Shown here in pieces: positions 10,194 through 22,242 of a DNA stretch of 64,000 bases. The stretch comes from Coffea arabica. Lineage: Eukaryota; Streptophyta; Magnoliopsida; Gentianales; Rubiaceae. The translations under genes and the position numbers were made by a program. A model generated the notes under the pieces. That model saw nothing but the letters and a program-made list of their open reading frames with translations, ran no database searches and was not told the DNA's origin. How positions within the stretch are numbered: position 1 is the stretch's first letter; every line of letters starts with the position of its first letter. The stretch lies in contig NC_092330.1 in NCBI RefSeq assembly GCF_036785885.1, positions 19,874,525 through 19,938,524 of the forward strand, written 5' to 3'.

Positions 10194-10825
10194 GGGTGCG
10201 ATCATACCAGCACTAATGCACCGGATCCCATCAGAACTTCGAAGTTAAGCGTGCTTGGGCGACAGTAGTACTAGGATGGGTGACCCTAGGCCGGTCAACG
10301 GGTCGGGTCTACACCCGGATCCGGATCGGATCCCTGAAATTTTTGCGGGTATGGGTAGGGATTTAATTCCGTTATCCGGATCCGGATCCGTTTTTTCAAA
10401 CAAAAAAACGGGTCGGATACGGAATATAGTATTCCGACCCGTATTAGACCCGGATCCGGATATAAATGATTTAATAATTTATAAAAAATATATATTATCA
10501 ATATAATTTGATTAGGATGATGTATTTGAGTAAAATCAATTTGATTTATTTTCTTATTTGGTTTTTTCTTTGCATTAGCTAGAAATTTGTTTACAAATAT
10601 ATCTTTTTCTCTTTTTTGTTAGAAATTATAAATTTCGGCAAATTTGTTCGGGTAGACCCGACCCGGATCCGAGACTCGCCGGGTCCGGATCCGGAACACC
10701 GAATAAAAGACCCGTCGGGTAAACGGGTCGGCTCCGGGTCCGGGTCCGGAATAATGAATTCCGGCCCGGACCCGGCCCGTTGACACCCCTAGGTGACCCC
10801 CTGGGAAATCCTCGTGTTGCACCCC
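10194..10825 (+). pseudogene. 5S rRNA gene interrupted by hAT MITE
   Basis: 5S nt 1-93 at 10194-10286, nt 86-119 at 10792-10825. Confidence 0.93.
10287..10791 (+). mobile_element. hAT MITE, I type (reference)
   Basis: Target duplications 10279-10286 and 10792-10799. Its right arm has CGGCTCCGGG where V has CGGATCCGGG. Confidence 0.91.
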
Positions 10826-11238
10826 TCCCTTTTTTGTTTCGAAATCCAAATTTTCCCTTCGTTCTTTATGCTGTAGTAATTTAGCTCCGTCGGAACGATT
10901 GCTTTATATTTTGCTTCTCATCGAAGCATGAAGGCGGATCTGAAGGCGCGAGACAAGTCAGGAACGGTACGGCTGGATCGAAGCCCGGTTCGTCGGTCAA
11001 AGTTGTCGGCGCAAATGTATAAGCGCAAGCGTGAAGGATCAATTTCAGGATAATTGAGAGTTGCGCGACGAGGGAAAAAAAAATGGTGCAAATCAACAAG
11101 AAAAAAATGTAAAAGTAAATAAATAAAAGGATGAGGGGAAATTCTTGAATTGACGCTTAAAATGAATTCGGGTCCAGAAAAGCCACACTGCTTCACAGGA
11201 CGGGGCAGTTTAAAAGAATAAAGCGAAAGGAACATGGT
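10826..11238 (+). repeat. Intergenic spacer type LT (413 bp)
   Basis: Almost identical to L but ends in T instead of C at -1. It always leads into an intact 5S gene, apart from the -1 C copy before 37408. Confidence 0.9.
11209..11221 (+). promoter_or_regulatory. Upstream TATA-like element of 5S genes (representative)
   Basis: TTTAAAAGAATAA lies at -30 to -18 of the gene at 11239, followed by a GC dinucleotide at -16/-15. It occurs at the same distance before intact and interrupted genes alike. Characterised plant 5S genes use an AT-rich box near -28, a GC near -12 and C at -1. Confidence 0.75.
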
Positions 11239-11357
11239 GGGTGCGATCATACCAGCACTAATGCACCGGATCCCATCAGAACTCCGAAGTTAAGCGTGCT
11301 TGGGCGAGAGTAGTACTAGGATGGGTGACCCCCTGGGAAGTCCTCGTGTTGCACCCC
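11239..11357 (+). rRNA. 5S ribosomal RNA, intact (reference copy)
   Basis: RNA component of the large ribosomal subunit, made by Pol III. The 5' GGGTGC pairs with the 3' GCACCC as helix I, and the loop and helix sequence (CACCGGATCCCATCAG, GTTAAGCGTGCTTGGGCG, GTAGTACTAGGATGGGTGACC) is the conserved plant form. By usual 5S numbering the internal promoter falls at 11288-11302 (box A), 11305-11310 (intermediate element) and 11318-11335 (box C), all unbroken. A TATA-like box precedes it and T6 follows at 11362-11367. The -1 base is T, whereas C is usual in characterised plant 5S genes. The 3' end could be off by one base. Confidence 0.97.
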
Positions 11358-11768
11358 TCCCTTTTTTGTTTCGAAATCCAAATTTCCCCTTCGTTCTTTA
11401 TGCTGTAGTAATTTAGCTCCGTCGGAACGATTGCTTTATATTTTGCTTCTTATCGAAGCATGAAGGCGGATCTGAAGGCGCGAGACAAGTCAGGAACGGT
11501 ACGGCTGGATCGAAGCCCGGATCGTCGGTCAAAGTTGTCGGCGCAAATGTATAAGCGCAAGCGTGAAGGATCAATTTCAGGATAATTGAGAGTTGTGCGA
11601 CGAGGGAAAAAAAAGGTGCAAAGCAACAAGAAAAAAATATAAAAGTAAATAAATAAAAGGATGAGAGGAAATTCATGAATTGACGCTTAGAATGAATTCG
11701 GGTCCAGAAAAGCCAAACTGCTTCACAGGACGTGGCAGTTTAAAAGAATAAAGCGAAAGGAACATGGC
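11358..11768 (+). repeat. Intergenic spacer type K (411 bp)
   Basis: Follows intact genes and leads to a V-type interrupted gene. Marked by AATTTCCCCTTCG (a C where other spacers have T) and CTTCTTATCGAAG. The rest is close to S. No other gene is visible. Confidence 0.9.
11362..11367 (+). terminator. Pol III T-run terminator after intact 5S (representative)
   Basis: A run of six T starts five bases after the mature 3' end. The same run follows the 3' fragment of interrupted genes (for example 8742-8747). Confidence 0.85.
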
Positions 11769-12400
11769 GGGTGCGATCATACCAGCACTAATGCACCGGA
11801 TCCCATCAGAACTTCGAAGTTAAGCGTGCTTGGGCGACAGTAGTACTAGGATGGGTGACCCTAGGCCGGTCAACGGGTCGGGTCTACACCCGGATCCGGA
11901 TCGGATCCCTGAAATTTTTGCTGGTATGGGTAGGGATTTAATTCCGTTATCCGGATCCGGATCCGTTTTTTCAAACAAAAAAACGGGTCGGATACGGAAT
12001 ATAGTATTCCGACCCGTACTAGACCCGGATCCGGATATAAATGATTTAATAATTTATAAAAAATATATATTATCAATATAATTTGATTAGGATGATGTAT
12101 TTGAGTAAAATCAATTTGATTTATTTTCTTATTTGGTTTTTTCTTTGCTTTAGCTAGAAATTAGTTTACAAATATATCTTTTTCTCTTTTTTGTTAGAAA
12201 TTATAAATTTTGGCAAATTTGTTCGGGTAGACCCGACCCGGATCCGAGACTCGCCGGGTCCGGATCCGGAACACCGAATAAAAGACCCGTCGGGTAAACG
12301 GGTCGGATCCGGGTCCGGGTCCGGAATAAAGAATTCCGGCCCGGATCCGGCCCGTTGACACCCCTAGGTGACCCCCTGGGAAATCCTCGTGTTGCACCCC
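11769..12400 (+). pseudogene. 5S rRNA gene interrupted by hAT MITE
   Basis: 5S nt 1-93 at 11769-11861, nt 86-119 at 12367-12400. Confidence 0.93.
11862..12366 (+). mobile_element. hAT MITE, V type
   Basis: Target duplications 11854-11861 and 12367-12374. Confidence 0.91.
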
Positions 12401-12811
12401 TCCCTTTTTTGTTTCGAAATCCAAATTTTCCCTTCGTTCTTTATGCTGTAGTAATTTAGCTCCGTCGGAACGATTGCTTTATATTTTGCTTCTCATCGAA
12501 GCATGAAGGCGGATCTGAAGGCGCGAGACAAGTCAGGAACGGTACGGCTGAATCGAAGCCCGGATCGTCGGTCAATGTTGTCGGCGCAAATGCATAAGCG
12601 CAAGCGTGAAGGATCAATTTCAGGATAATTGAGAGTTGTGCGACGAGGGAAAAAAAAGGTGCAAAGCAACAAGAAAAAAATATAAAAGTAAATAAATAAA
12701 AGGATGAGAGGAAATTCATGAATTGACGCTTAGAATGAATTCGGGTCCAGAAAAGCCAAACTGCTTCACAGGACGTGGCGGTTTAAAAGAATAAAGCGAA
12801 AGGAACATGGC

Positions 12812-13443
12812 GGGTGCGATCATACCAGCACTAATGCACCGGATCCCATCAGAACTTCGAAGTTAAGCGTGCTTGGGCGACAGTAGTACTAGGATGGGTG
12901 ACCCTAGGCCGGTCAACGGGTCGGGTCTACACCCGGATCCGGATCGGATCCCTGAAATTTTTGCGGGTATGGGTAGGGATTTAATTCCGTTATCCGGATC
13001 CGGATCCGTTTTTTCAAACAAAAAAACGGGTCGGATACGGAATATAGTATTCCGACCCGTATTAGAACCGGATCCGGATATAAATGATTTAATAATTTAT
13101 AAAAAATATATATTATCAATATAATTTGATTAGGATGATGTATTTGAGTAAAATCAATTTGATTTATTTTCTTATTTGGTTTTTTCTTTGCATTAGCTAG
13201 AAATTTGTTTACAAATATATCTTTTTCTCTTTTTTGTTAGAAATTATAAATTTCGGCAAATTTGTTCGGGTAGACCCGACCCGGATCCGAGACTCGCCGG
13301 GTCCGGATCCGGAACACCGAATAAAAGACCCGTCGGGTAAACGGGTCGGCTCCGGGTCCGGGTCCGGAATAATGAATTCCGGCCCGGACCCGGCCCGTTG
13401 ACACCCCTAGGTGACCCCCTGGGAAATCCTCGTGTTGCACCCC
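12812..13443 (+). pseudogene. 5S rRNA gene interrupted by hAT MITE
   Basis: 5S nt 1-93 at 12812-12904, nt 86-119 at 13410-13443. Next gene is intact (13857). Confidence 0.93.
12905..13409 (+). mobile_element. hAT MITE, E type
   Basis: Target duplications 12897-12904 and 13410-13417. Confidence 0.91.
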
Positions 13444-13856
13444 TCCCTTTTTTGTTTCGAAATCCAAATTTTCCCTTCGTTCTTTATGCTGTAGTAATTT
13501 AGCTCCGTCGGAACGATTGCTTTATATTTTGCTTCTCATCGAAGCATGAAGGCGGATCTGAAGGCGCGAGACAAGTCAGGAACGGTACGGCTGGATCGAA
13601 GCCCGGTTCGTCGGTCAAAGTTGTCGGCGCAAATGTATAAGCGCAAGCGTGAAGGATCAATTTCAGGATAATTGAGAGTTGCGCGACGAGGGAAAAAAAA
13701 ATGGTGCAAATCAACAAGAAAAAAATGTAAAAGTAAATAAATAAAAGGATGAGGGGAAATTCTTGAATTGACGCTTAAAATGAATTCGGGTCCAGAAAAG
13801 CCACACTGCTTCACAGGACGGGGCAGTTTAAAAGAATAAAGCGAAAGGAACATGGT

Positions 13857-13975
13857 GGGTGCGATCATACCAGCACTAATGCACCGGATCCCATCAGAAC
13901 TCCGAAGTTAAGCGTGCTTGGGCGAGAGTAGTACTAGGATGGGTGACCCCCTGGGAAGTCCTCGTGTTGCACCCC
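13857..13975 (+). rRNA. 5S ribosomal RNA, intact
   Basis: Uninterrupted gene closing the short V-E-P block. -1 base T; C46, G70, G102 as in the reference copy. Confidence 0.96.
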
Positions 13976-14386
13976 TCCCTTTTTTGTTTCGAAATCCAAA
14001 TTTCCCCTTCGTTCTTTATGCTGTAGTAATTTAGCTCCGTCGGAACGATTGCTTTATATTTTGCTTCTTATCGAAGCATGAAGGCGGATCTGAAGGCGCG
14101 AGACAAGTCAGGAACGGTACGGCTGGATCGAAGCCCGGATCGTCGGTCAAAGTTGTCGGCGCAAATGTATAAGCGCAAGCGTGAAGGATCAATTTCAGGA
14201 TAATTGAGAGTTGTGCGACGAGGGAAAAAAAAGGTGCAAAGCAACAAGAAAAAAATATAAAAGTAAATAAATAAAAGGATGAGAGGAAATTCATGAATTG
14301 ACGCTTAGAATGAATTCGGGTCCAGAAAAGCCAAACTGCTTCACAGGACGTGGCAGTTTAAAAGAATAAAGCGAAAGGAACATGGC

Positions 14387-15018
14387 GGGTGCGATCATAC
14401 CAGCACTAATGCACCGGATCCCATCAGAACTTCGAAGTTAAGCGTGCTTGGGCGACAGTAGTACTAGGATGGGTGACCCTAGGCCGGTCAACGGGTCGGG
14501 TCTACACCCGGATCCGGATCGGATCCCTGAAATTTTTGCTGGTATGGGTAGGGATTTAATTCCGTTATCCGGATCCGGATCCGTTTTTTCAAACAAAAAA
14601 ACGGGTCGGATACGGAATATAGTATTCCGACCCGTACTAGACCCGGATCCGGATATAAATGATTTAATAATTTATAAAAAATATATATTATCAATATAAT
14701 TTGATTAGGATGATGTATTTGAGTAAAATCAATTTGATTTATTTTCTTATTTGGTTTTTTCTTTGCATTAGCTAGAAATTTGTTTACAAATATATCTTTT
14801 TCTCTTTTTTGTTAGAAATTATAAATTTCGGCAAATTTGTTCGGGTAGACCCGACCCGGATCCGAGACTCGCCGGGTCCGGATCCGGAACACCGAATAAA
14901 AGACCCGTCGGGTAAACGGGTCGGCTCCGGGTCCGGGTCCGGAATAATGAATTCCGGCCCGGACCCGGCCCGTTGACACCCCTAGGTGACCCCCTGGGAA
15001 ATCCTCGTGTTGCACCCC
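14387..15018 (+). pseudogene. 5S rRNA gene interrupted by chimeric hAT MITE
   Basis: 5S nt 1-93 at 14387-14479, nt 86-119 at 14985-15018. Unlike other V-start genes it is followed by an LT spacer. Confidence 0.93.
14480..14984 (+). mobile_element. hAT MITE, V/I chimera
   Basis: V-type up to C14637 and I-type from A14767 onward, so the switch lies between them. Target duplications 14472-14479 and 14985-14992. Confidence 0.9.
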
Positions 15019-15431
15019 TCCCTTTTTTGTTTCGAAATCCAAATTTTCCCTTCGTTCTTTATGCTGTAGTAATTTAGCTCCGTCGGAACGATTGCTTTAT
15101 ATTTTGCTTCTCATCGAAGCATGAAGGCGGATCTGAAGGCGCGAGACAAGTCAGGAACGGTACGGCTGGATCGAAGCCCGGTTCGTCGGTCAAAGTTGTC
15201 GGCGCAAATGTATAAGCGCAAGCGTGAAGGATCAATTTCAGGATAATTGAGAGTTGCGCGACGAGGGAAAAAAAAATGGTGCAAATCAACAAGAAAAAAA
15301 TGTAAAAGTAAATAAATAAAAGGATGAGGGGAAATTCTTGAATTGACGCTTAAAATGAATTCGGGTCCAGAAAAGCCACACTGCTTCACAGGACGGGGCA
15401 GTTTAAAAGAATAAAGCGAAAGGAACATGGT

Positions 15432-15550
15432 GGGTGCGATCATACCAGCACTAATGCACCGGATCCCATCAGAACTCCGAAGTTAAGCGTGCTTGGGCGA
15501 GAGTAGTACTAGGATGGGTGACCCCCTGGGAAGTCCTCGTGTTGCACCCC
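15432..15550 (+). rRNA. 5S ribosomal RNA, intact
   Basis: Uninterrupted gene that directly follows the V/I chimeric copy at 14387, in the shortest block of the array (1575 bp). -1 base T. Confidence 0.96.
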
Positions 15551-15961
15551 TCCCTTTTTTGTTTCGAAATCCAAATTTCCCCTTCGTTCTTTATGCTGTA
15601 GTAATTTAGCTCCGTCGGAACGATTGCTTTATATTTTGCTTCTTATCGAAGCATGAAGGCGGATCTGAAGGCGCGAGACAAGTCAGGAACGGTACGGCTG
15701 GATCGAAGCCCGGATCGTCGGTCAAAGTTGTCGGCGCAAATGTATAAGCGCAAGCGTGAAGGATCAATTTCAGGATAATTGAGAGTTGTGCGACGAGGGA
15801 AAAAAAAGGTGCAAAGCAACAAGAAAAAAATATAAAAGTAAATAAATAAAAGGATGAGAGGAAATTCATGAATTGACGCTTAGAATGAATTCGGGTCCAG
15901 AAAAGCCAAACTGCTTCACAGGACGTGGCAGTTTAAAAGAATAAAGCGAAAGGAACATGGC

Positions 15962-16593
15962 GGGTGCGATCATACCAGCACTAATGCACCGGATCCCATC
16001 AGAACTTCGAAGTTAAGCGTGCTTGGGCGACAGTAGTACTAGGATGGGTGACCCTAGGCCGGTCAACGGGTCGGGTCTACACCCGGATCCGGATCGGATC
16101 CCTGAAATTTTTGCTGGTATGGGTAGGGATTTAATTCCGTTATCCGGATCCGGATCCGTTTTTTCAAACAAAAAAACGGGTCGGATACGGAATATAGTAT
16201 TCCGACCCGTACTAGACCCGGATCCGGATATAAATGATTTAATAATTTATAAAAAATATATATTATCAATATAATTTGATTAGGATGATGTATTTGAGTA
16301 AAATCAATTTGATTTATTTTCTTATTTGGTTTTTTCTTTGCTTTAGCTAGAAATTAGTTTACAAATATATCTTTTTCTCTTTTTTGTTAGAAATTATAAA
16401 TTTTGGCAAATTTGTTCGGGTAGACCCGACCCGGATCCGAGACTCGCCGGGTCCGGATCCGGAACACCGAATAAAAGACCCGTCGGGTAAACGGGTCGGA
16501 TCCGGGTCCGGGTCCGGAATAAAGAATTCCGGCCCGGATCCGGCCCGTTGACACCCCTAGGTGACCCCCTGGGAAATCCTCGTGTTGCACCCC
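15962..16593 (+). pseudogene. 5S rRNA gene interrupted by hAT MITE
   Basis: 5S nt 1-93 at 15962-16054, nt 86-119 at 16560-16593. Confidence 0.93.
16055..16559 (+). mobile_element. hAT MITE, V type
   Basis: Target duplications 16047-16054 and 16560-16567. Confidence 0.91.
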
Positions 16594-17004
16594 TCCCTTT
16601 TTTGTTTCGAAATCCAAATTTTCCCTTCGTTCTTTATGCTGTAGTAATTTAGCTCCGTCGGAACGATTGCTTTATATTTTGCTTCTCATCGAAGCATGAA
16701 GGCGGATCTGAAGGCGCGAGACAAGTCAGGAACGGTACGGCTGAATCGAAGCCCGGATCGTCGGTCAATGTTGTCGGCGCAAATGCATAAGCGCAAGCGT
16801 GAAGGATCAATTTCAGGATAATTGAGAGTTGTGCGACGAGGGAAAAAAAAGGTGCAAAGCAACAAGAAAAAAATATAAAAGTAAATAAATAAAAGGATGA
16901 GAGGAAATTCATGAATTGACGCTTAGAATGAATTCGGGTCCAGAAAAGCCAAACTGCTTCACAGGACGTGGCGGTTTAAAAGAATAAAGCGAAAGGAACA
17001 TGGC

Positions 17005-17636
17005 GGGTGCGATCATACCAGCACTAATGCACCGGATCCCATCAGAACTTCGAAGTTAAGCGTGCTTGGGCGACAGTAGTACTAGGATGGGTGACCCTAG
17101 GCCGGTCAACGGGTCGGGTCTACACCCGGATCCGGATCGGATCCCTGAAATTTTTGCGGGTATGGGTAGGGATTTAATTCCGTTATCCGGATCCGGATCC
17201 GTTTTTTCAAACAAAAAAACGGGTCGGATACGGAATATAGTATTCCGACCCGTATTAGAACCGGATCCGGATATAAATGATTTAATAATTTATAAAAAAT
17301 ATATATTATCAATATAATTTGATTAGGATGATGTATTTGAGTAAAATCAATTTGATTTATTTTCTTATTTGGTTTTTTCTTTGCATTAGCTAGAAATTTG
17401 TTTACAAATATATCTTTTTCTCTTTTTTGTTAGAAATTATAAATTTCGGCAAATTTGTTCGGGTAGACCCGACCCGGATCCGAGACTCGCCGGGTCCGGA
17501 TCCGGAACACCGAATAAAAGACCCGTCGGGTAAACGGGTCGGCTCCGGGTCCGGGTCCGGAATAATGAATTCCGGCCCGGACCCGGCCCGTTGACACCCC
17601 TAGGTGACCCCCTGGGAAATCCTCGTGTTGCACCCC
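17005..17636 (+). pseudogene. 5S rRNA gene interrupted by hAT MITE
   Basis: 5S nt 1-93 at 17005-17097, nt 86-119 at 17603-17636. Confidence 0.93.
17098..17602 (+). mobile_element. hAT MITE, E type
   Basis: Target duplications 17090-17097 and 17603-17610. Confidence 0.91.
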
Positions 17637-18049
17637 TCCCTTTTTTGTTTCGAAATCCAAATTTTCCCTTCGTTCTTTATGCTGTAGTAATTTAGCTCCG
17701 TCGGAACGATTGCTTTATATTTTGCTTCTCATCGAAGCATGAAGGCGGATCTGAAGGCGCGAGACAAGTCAGGAACGGTACGGCTGGATCGAAGCCCGGT
17801 TCGTCGGTCAAAGTTGTCGGCGCAAATGTATAAGCGCAAGCGTGAAGGATCAATTTCAGGATAATTGAGAGTTGCGCGACGAGGGAAAAAAAAATGGTGC
17901 AAATCAACAAGAAAAAAATGTAAAAGTAAATAAATAAAAGGATGAGGGGAAATTCTTGAATTGACGCTTAAAATGAATTCGGGTCCAGAAAAGCCACACT
18001 GCTTCACAGGACGGGGCAGTTTAAAAGAATAAAGCGAAAGGAACATGGC

Positions 18050-18681
18050 GGGTGCGATCATACCAGCACTAATGCACCGGATCCCATCAGAACTTCGAAG
18101 TTAAGCGTGCTTGGGCGACAGTAGTACTAGGATGGGTGACCCTAGGCCGGTCAACGGGTCGGGTCTACACCCGGATCCGGATCGGATCCCTGAAATTTTT
18201 GCGGGTATGGGTAGGGATTTAATTCCGTTATCCGGATCCGGATCCGTTTTTTCAAACAAAAAAACGGGTCGGATACGGAATATAGTATTCCGACCCGTAT
18301 TAGACCCGGATCCGGATATAAATGATTTAATAATTTATAAAAAATATATATTATCAATATAATTTGATTAGGATGATGTATTTGAGTAAAATCAATTTGA
18401 TTTATTTTCTTATTTGGTTTTTTCTTTGCATTAGCTAGAAATTTGTTTACAAATATATCTTTTTCTCTTTTTTGTTAGAAATTATAAATTTCGGCAAATT
18501 TGTTCGGGTAGACCCGACCCGGATCCGAGACTCGCCGGGTCCGGATCCGGAACACCGAATAAAAGACCCGTCGGGTAAACGGGTCGGCTCCGGGTCCGGG
18601 TCCGGAATAATGAATTCCGGCCCGGACCCGGCCCGTTGACACCCCTAGGTGACCCCCTGGGAAATCCTCGTGTTGCACCCC
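18050..18681 (+). pseudogene. 5S rRNA gene interrupted by hAT MITE
   Basis: 5S nt 1-93 at 18050-18142, nt 86-119 at 18648-18681. Confidence 0.93.
18143..18647 (+). mobile_element. hAT MITE, I type
   Basis: Target duplications 18135-18142 and 18648-18655. Confidence 0.91.
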
Positions 18682-19094
18682 TCCCTTTTTTGTTTCGAAA
18701 TCCAAATTTTCCCTTCGTTCTTTATGCTGTAGTAATTTAGCTCCGTCGGAACGATTGCTTTATATTTTGCTTCTCATCGAAGCATGAAGGCGGATCTGAA
18801 GGCGCGAGACAAGTCAGGAACGGTACGGCTGGATCGAAGCCCGGTTCGTCGGTCAAAGTTGTCGGCGCAAATGTATAAGCGCAAGCGTGAAGGATCAATT
18901 TCAGGATAATTGAGAGTTGCGCGACGAGGGAAAAAAAAATGGTGCAAATCAACAAGAAAAAAATGTAAAAGTAAATAAATAAAAGGATGAGGGGAAATTC
19001 TTGAATTGACGCTTAAAATGAATTCGGGTCCAGAAAAGCCACACTGCTTCACAGGACGGGGCAGTTTAAAAGAATAAAGCGAAAGGAACATGGT

Positions 19095-19213
19095 GGGTGC
19101 GATCATACCAGCACTAATGCACCGGATCCCATCAGAACTCCGAAGTTAAGCGTGCTTGGGCGAGAGTAGTACTAGGATGGGTGACCCCCTGGGAAGTCCT
19201 CGTGTTGCACCCC
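19095..19213 (+). rRNA. 5S ribosomal RNA, intact
   Basis: Closes a V-E-I-P block. -1 base T. Confidence 0.96.
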
Positions 19214-19624
19214 TCCCTTTTTTGTTTCGAAATCCAAATTTCCCCTTCGTTCTTTATGCTGTAGTAATTTAGCTCCGTCGGAACGATTGCTTTATATTTT
19301 GCTTCTTATCGAAGCATGAAGGCGGATCTGAAGGCGCGAGACAAGTCAGGAACGGTACGGCTGGATCGAAGCCCGGATCGTCGGTCAAAGTTGTCGGCGC
19401 AAATGTATAAGCGCAAGCGTGAAGGATCAATTTCAGGATAATTGAGAGTTGTGCGACGAGGGAAAAAAAAGGTGCAAAGCAACAAGAAAAAAATATAAAA
19501 GTAAATAAATAAAAGGATGAGAGGAAATTCATGAATTGACGCTTAGAATGAATTCGGGTCCAGAAAAGCCAAACTGCTTCACAGGACGTGGCAGTTTAAA
19601 AGAATAAAGCGAAAGGAACATGGC

Positions 19625-20256
19625 GGGTGCGATCATACCAGCACTAATGCACCGGATCCCATCAGAACTTCGAAGTTAAGCGTGCTTGGGCGACAGTAGT
19701 ACTAGGATGGGTGACCCTAGGCCGGTCAACGGGTCGGGTCTACACCCGGATCCGGATCGGATCCCTGAAATTTTTGCTGGTATGGGTAGGGATTTAATTC
19801 CGTTATCCGGATCCGGATCCGTTTTTTCAAACAAAAAAACGGGTCGGATACGGAATATAGTATTCCGACCCGTACTAGACCCGGATCCGGATATAAATGA
19901 TTTAATAATTTATAAAAAATATATATTATCAATATAATTTGATTAGGATGATGTATTTGAGTAAAATCAATTTGATTTATTTTCTTATTTGGTTTTTTCT
20001 TTGCTTTAGCTAGAAATTAGTTTACAAATATATCTTTTTCTCTTTTTTGTTAGAAATTATAAATTTTGGCAAATTTGTTCGGGTAGACCCGACCCGGATC
20101 CGAGACTCGCCGGGTCCGGATCCGGAACACCGAATAAAAGACCCGTCGGGTAAACGGGTCGGATCCGGGTCCGGGTCCGGAATAAAGAATTCCGGCCCGG
20201 ATCCGGCCCGTTGACACCCCTAGGTGACCCCCTGGGAAATCCTCGTGTTGCACCCC
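19625..20256 (+). pseudogene. 5S rRNA gene interrupted by hAT MITE
   Basis: 5S nt 1-93 at 19625-19717, nt 86-119 at 20223-20256. Confidence 0.93.
19718..20222 (+). mobile_element. hAT MITE, V type
   Basis: Target duplications 19710-19717 and 20223-20230. Confidence 0.91.
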
Positions 20257-20667
20257 TCCCTTTTTTGTTTCGAAATCCAAATTTTCCCTTCGTTCTTTAT
20301 GCTGTAGTAATTTAGCTCCGTCGGAACGATTGCTTTATATTTTGCTTCTCATCGAAGCATGAAGGCGGATCTGAAGGCGCGAGACAAGTCAGGAACGGTA
20401 CGGCTGAATCGAAGCCCGGATCGTCGGTCAATGTTGTCGGCGCAAATGCATAAGCGCAAGCGTGAAGGATCAATTTCAGGATAATTGAGAGTTGTGCGAC
20501 GAGGGAAAAAAAAGGTGCAAAGCAACAAGAAAAAAATATAAAAGTAAATAAATAAAAGGATGAGAGGAAATTCATGAATTGACGCTTAGAATGAATTCGG
20601 GTCCAGAAAAGCCAAACTGCTTCACAGGACGTGGCGGTTTAAAAGAATAAAGCGAAAGGAACATGGC

Positions 20668-21299
20668 GGGTGCGATCATACCAGCACTAATGCACCGGAT
20701 CCCATCAGAACTTCGAAGTTAAGCGTGCTTGGGCGACAGTAGTACTAGGATGGGTGACCCTAGGCCGGTCAACGGGTCGGGTCTACACCCGGATCCGGAT
20801 CGGATCCCTGAAATTTTTGCGGGTATGGGTAGGGATTTAATTCCGTTATCCGGATCCGGATCCGTTTTTTCAAACAAAAAAACGGGTCGGATACGGAATA
20901 TAGTATTCCGACCCGTATTAGAACCGGATCCGGATATAAATGATTTAATAATTTATAAAAAATATATATTATCAATATAATTTGATTAGGATGATGTATT
21001 TGAGTAAAATCAATTTGATTTATTTTCTTATTTGGTTTTTTCTTTGCATTAGCTAGAAATTTGTTTACAAATATATCTTTTTCTCTTTTTTGTTAGAAAT
21101 TATAAATTTCGGCAAATTTGTTCGGGTAGACCCGACCCGGATCCGAGACTCGCCGGGTCCGGATCCGGAACACCGAATAAAAGACCCGTCGGGTAAACGG
21201 GTCGGCTCCGGGTCCGGGTCCGGAATAATGAATTCCGGCCCGGACCCGGCCCGTTGACACCCCTAGGTGACCCCCTGGGAAATCCTCGTGTTGCACCCC
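20668..21299 (+). pseudogene. 5S rRNA gene interrupted by hAT MITE
   Basis: 5S nt 1-93 at 20668-20760, nt 86-119 at 21266-21299. Next gene is intact (21713). Confidence 0.93.
20761..21265 (+). mobile_element. hAT MITE, E type
   Basis: Target duplications 20753-20760 and 21266-21273. Confidence 0.91.
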
Positions 21300-21712
21300 T
21301 CCCTTTTTTGTTTCGAAATCCAAATTTTCCCTTCGTTCTTTATGCTGTAGTAATTTAGCTCCGTCGGAACGATTGCTTTATATTTTGCTTCTCATCGAAG
21401 CATGAAGGCGGATCTGAAGGCGCGAGACAAGTCAGGAACGGTACGGCTGGATCGAAGCCCGGTTCGTCGGTCAAAGTTGTCGGCGCAAATGTATAAGCGC
21501 AAGCGTGAAGGATCAATTTCAGGATAATTGAGAGTTGCGCGACGAGGGAAAAAAAAATGGTGCAAATCAACAAGAAAAAAATGTAAAAGTAAATAAATAA
21601 AAGGATGAGGGGAAATTCTTGAATTGACGCTTAAAATGAATTCGGGTCCAGAAAAGCCACACTGCTTCACAGGACGGGGCAGTTTAAAAGAATAAAGCGA
21701 AAGGAACATGGT

Positions 21713-21831
21713 GGGTGCGATCATACCAGCACTAATGCACCGGATCCCATCAGAACTCCGAAGTTAAGCGTGCTTGGGCGAGAGTAGTACTAGGATGGGT
21801 GACCCCCTGGGAAGTCCTCGTGTTGCACCCC
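21713..21831 (+). rRNA. 5S ribosomal RNA, intact
   Basis: Closes a V-E-P block. -1 base T. Confidence 0.96.
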
Positions 21832-22242
21832 TCCCTTTTTTGTTTCGAAATCCAAATTTCCCCTTCGTTCTTTATGCTGTAGTAATTTAGCTCCGTCGGA
21901 ACGATTGCTTTATATTTTGCTTCTTATCGAAGCATGAAGGCGGATCTGAAGGCGCGAGACAAGTCAGGAACGGTACGGCTGGATCGAAGCCCGGATCGTC
22001 GGTCAAAGTTGTCGGCGCAAATGTATAAGCGCAAGCGTGAAGGATCAATTTCAGGATAATTGAGAGTTGTGCGACGAGGGAAAAAAAAGGTGCAAAGCAA
22101 CAAGAAAAAAATATAAAAGTAAATAAATAAAAGGATGAGAGGAAATTCATGAATTGACGCTTAGAATGAATTCGGGTCCAGAAAAGCCAAACTGCTTCAC
22201 AGGACGTGGCAGTTTAAAAGAATAAAGCGAAAGGAACATGGC

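Larger units (their letters stand above)
8106..11768 (+). repeat. Higher-order block V-E-I-P, 3663 bp
   Basis: First complete block of the plus arm: interrupted genes at 8106, 9149 and 10194, then an intact gene at 11239. Confidence 0.9.
11769..14386 (+). repeat. Higher-order block V-E-P, 2618 bp
   Basis: Lacks one 1045-bp I unit compared with the 3663-bp block. Confidence 0.9.
14387..15961 (+). repeat. Higher-order block reduced to V/I-P, 1575 bp
   Basis: Shortest block. Its single interrupted gene is a V/I chimera, as expected if exchange between a V and a later transposon copy removed the units between them. Confidence 0.88.
15962..19624 (+). repeat. Higher-order block V-E-I-P, 3663 bp
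   Basis: Starts 7856 bp after the first V-E-I-P block. The following V-E-P block repeats at the same 7856-bp distance. Confidence 0.9.
19625..22242 (+). repeat. Higher-order block V-E-P, 2618 bp
   Basis: Same composition as 11769-14386. Confidence 0.9.
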
